Positions 7,014 through 7,687 of a DNA stretch of 7,687 nucleotides are shown here, one piece after another. The stretch lies in NCBI GenBank assembly GCA_025455725.1, contig JALOLY010000043.1:1-7687 (forward strand). Reading direction: 5' to 3'. The translations under genes and the position numbers were made by a program. The first letter of the stretch is position 1, and every line of letters begins with the position of its first letter. Source of the stretch: Amoebophilaceae bacterium (lineage in GTDB: Bacteria > Bacteroidota > Bacteroidia > Cytophagales > Amoebophilaceae). A model generated the notes under the pieces. That model was not told the origin of the DNA and did not search any database. It saw nothing but the letters and a program-made list of their open reading frames with translations.

Positions 7014-7487
7014 ATGGAGCCAGACGCAAAAAAGGTATTTACGGTACTCGATACTCGCAAAATATGGTGGCCTATTGTCATAGGTGTTGGCGTTGTACTC
7101 TGTCTATTCGTTCGTGATGACAGCTTCAGCTTAGCCCAACTCAGCTTTATTGGTCAAGCCGATTGGCGGTACTTATTCTTGGTACTCTTAGCAGTCATCG
7201 TGCGTGATGTAGGGTACATTTACCGTATTAGGTTGCTGACTCATGCCAACTTGAGTTGGCTGAGCAGCTTTTACATCATTGTCCTCTGGGAGTTCTCCTC
7301 GGCCGTTACTCCCTCTGTCGTAGGTGGGGGTTTTGTGGCTATTTTCTTACTACTAAAATCGGGTATGAATCTAGGAAGGTCGCTAGCCTACGTGATCGTC
7401 ACCTCCATTTTTCCGTTTGCAGTGGGCAGCGAGTCGGAGCGGCCGTCAGTGTCGGACGAGGACGATAATGTGTTCGGTCACGCCTGA
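7014..7487 (+). CDS. N-terminal part of a flippase-like / LPG synthase TM (UPF0104) membrane protein, interrupted near base 7410
   Basis: Residues 1-132 look like the start of the polytopic UPF0104/LPG-synthase-TM family, proteins of about 300-350 aa in the inner membrane related to MprF flippases. Hydrophobic segments lie at about 18-34, 51-70 and 81-113. The family signature is seen in LSWLSSFYIIVLWEFSSAVT (80-99), then PSVVGGGFVAIFLL (100-113), then GMNLGRSLAYVIVT (117-130). After about TSIF (130-133) the family usually continues with an L/D-N/E-L-F-F type segment. Here the frame instead runs into PFAVGSESERPSVSDEDDN and stops at 7487. The residues after 133 are probably encoded by inserted DNA, so the native gene is broken, or restored only if the insert is a self-splicing intron. 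The ATG at 7014 is preferred over upstream in-frame starts that overlap gatC. The transported substrate is unknown. Confidence 0.75.
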   Translation: MEPDAKKVFTVLDTRKIWWPIVIGVGVVLCLFVRDDSFSLAQLSFIGQADWRYLFLVLLAVIVRDVGYIYRIRLLTHANLSWLSSFYIIVLWEFSSAVTPSVVGGGFVAIFLLLKSGMNLGRSLAYVIVTSIFPFAVGSESERPSVSDEDDNVFGHA

Positions 7488-7579
7488 GCAGAGACACGGT
7501 CCTCAGCTGCTCAGCAGGACACTCAATCCTGCTCCCAATTATTGGACGCGATTTGAAAAGAATGGGAGTCTCCCTGAGG
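7458..7579 (+). ncRNA. Nested inverted repeats: candidate structured RNA
   Basis: Visible pairings are GAGGAC (7458-7463) with GTCCTC (7499-7504), stacking with GTGT (7470-7473) and ACAC (7494-7497). AGCAGGA (7513-7519) pairs with TCCTGCT (7527-7533) around a 7-base loop. CTCCCA (7532-7537) pairs with TGGGAG (7563-7568). CCTCAG (7501-7506) pairs with CTGAGG (7574-7579), as an alternative to the first stem. So many exact short stems in 120 bases suggests a folded RNA such as group II intron domain I. Identity is not established. Confidence 0.35.
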
Positions 7580-7624
7580 AACAAACTGGAAGAGATGTGA
7601 ACCTGAGACTTGATACATTTCGCC

Positions 7625-7652
7625 TTGACAAGTTAATTATTATTTGTACAGT
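7625..7652 (+). promoter_or_regulatory. Sigma70-like promoter candidate in the inserted region
   Basis: TTGACA (7625-7630), a 16-base spacer and TACAGT (7647-7652) resemble a housekeeping -35/-10 pair: perfect -35, four of six at -10. An ATG at 7680 lies downstream but its frame leaves the window after two codons. Bacteroidota promoters usually look different (TTTG/TAnnTTTG), so if real this may belong to incoming DNA. It may also be chance in AT-rich sequence. Confidence 0.2.
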
Positions 7653-7687
7653 CGAGTTTGTTTTGAGCGAATTTTTATCATGGAAAG

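Larger units (their letters stand above)
7410..7687 (+). mobile_element. Probable inserted element, left end only (group II intron 5' region or insertion sequence)
   Basis: From about 7410 the flippase-like reading frame loses family resemblance, and I see no supportable gene to the right edge. The first 100 bases are GC-rich and the last 60 AT-rich. Many short inverted repeats nest here, as in a folded RNA (7458-7579). GTGGGC at 7422 is close to, but not, the group II intron 5' consensus GUGYG. A long structured, non-coding 5' region ahead of an internal protein gene would fit a group II intron. An insertion sequence usually has a much shorter leader. Neither the far end nor any encoded reverse transcriptase or transposase lies in the window, so the class is undecided. 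Confidence 0.4.

Noticed and set aside
7399..7584. Minus-strand 61-codon frame over the junction
   Set aside because: It spans the gene/insert join and is Arg/Pro rich with no recognisable motif; most likely chance.

Overview
The window looks like a chromosomal segment of a Bacteroidota bacterium of the Cytophagales type. The evidence is the protein character of the GatC, pyruvate dehydrogenase E1-alpha and TPR proteins, plus the general weakness of Shine-Dalgarno sequences (one start excepted). A host-associated or genome-reducing lineage is possible, because housekeeping genes are scattered without their usual partners and one gene is broken at the right edge. That placement is inference; base composition is roughly balanced, not strongly AT-rich.

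Layout. On the + strand, bases 2-1651 encode the C-terminal part of a large membrane protein that enters from the left edge. It carries membrane segments, a degenerate histidine-kinase-like region and a well conserved SpoT-type HD hydrolase domain. A convergent gap of about 80 bases follows. A minus-strand block, read right to left, then holds pdhA (pyruvate dehydrogenase E1 alpha), a membrane-anchored TPR protein and glmS (glucosamine-6-phosphate synthase). The TPR gene and glmS are only 2 nt apart and look translationally coupled. recF is divergent from pdhA across about 60 bases. It is followed on the + strand by gatC and by the 5' part of a flippase-like (LPG synthase TM/UPF0104) membrane protein gene.

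Right edge. The flippase-like gene loses family resemblance near base 7410. From there to the end lies sequence that is not convincingly coding and is rich in nested inverted repeats (7458-7579). The best explanation is an inserted element, either the 5' region of a group II intron or the end of an insertion sequence. The window is too short to decide.

How the genes work together. Most are unrelated core functions: cell-wall amino-sugar supply (GlmS), acetyl-CoA supply (PdhA), recombination repair (RecF) and Gln-tRNA/Asn-tRNA amidation (GatC). The most unusual gene is the first, a (p)ppGpp-hydrolase-like domain fused to a membrane-bound, kinase-like sensor remnant.
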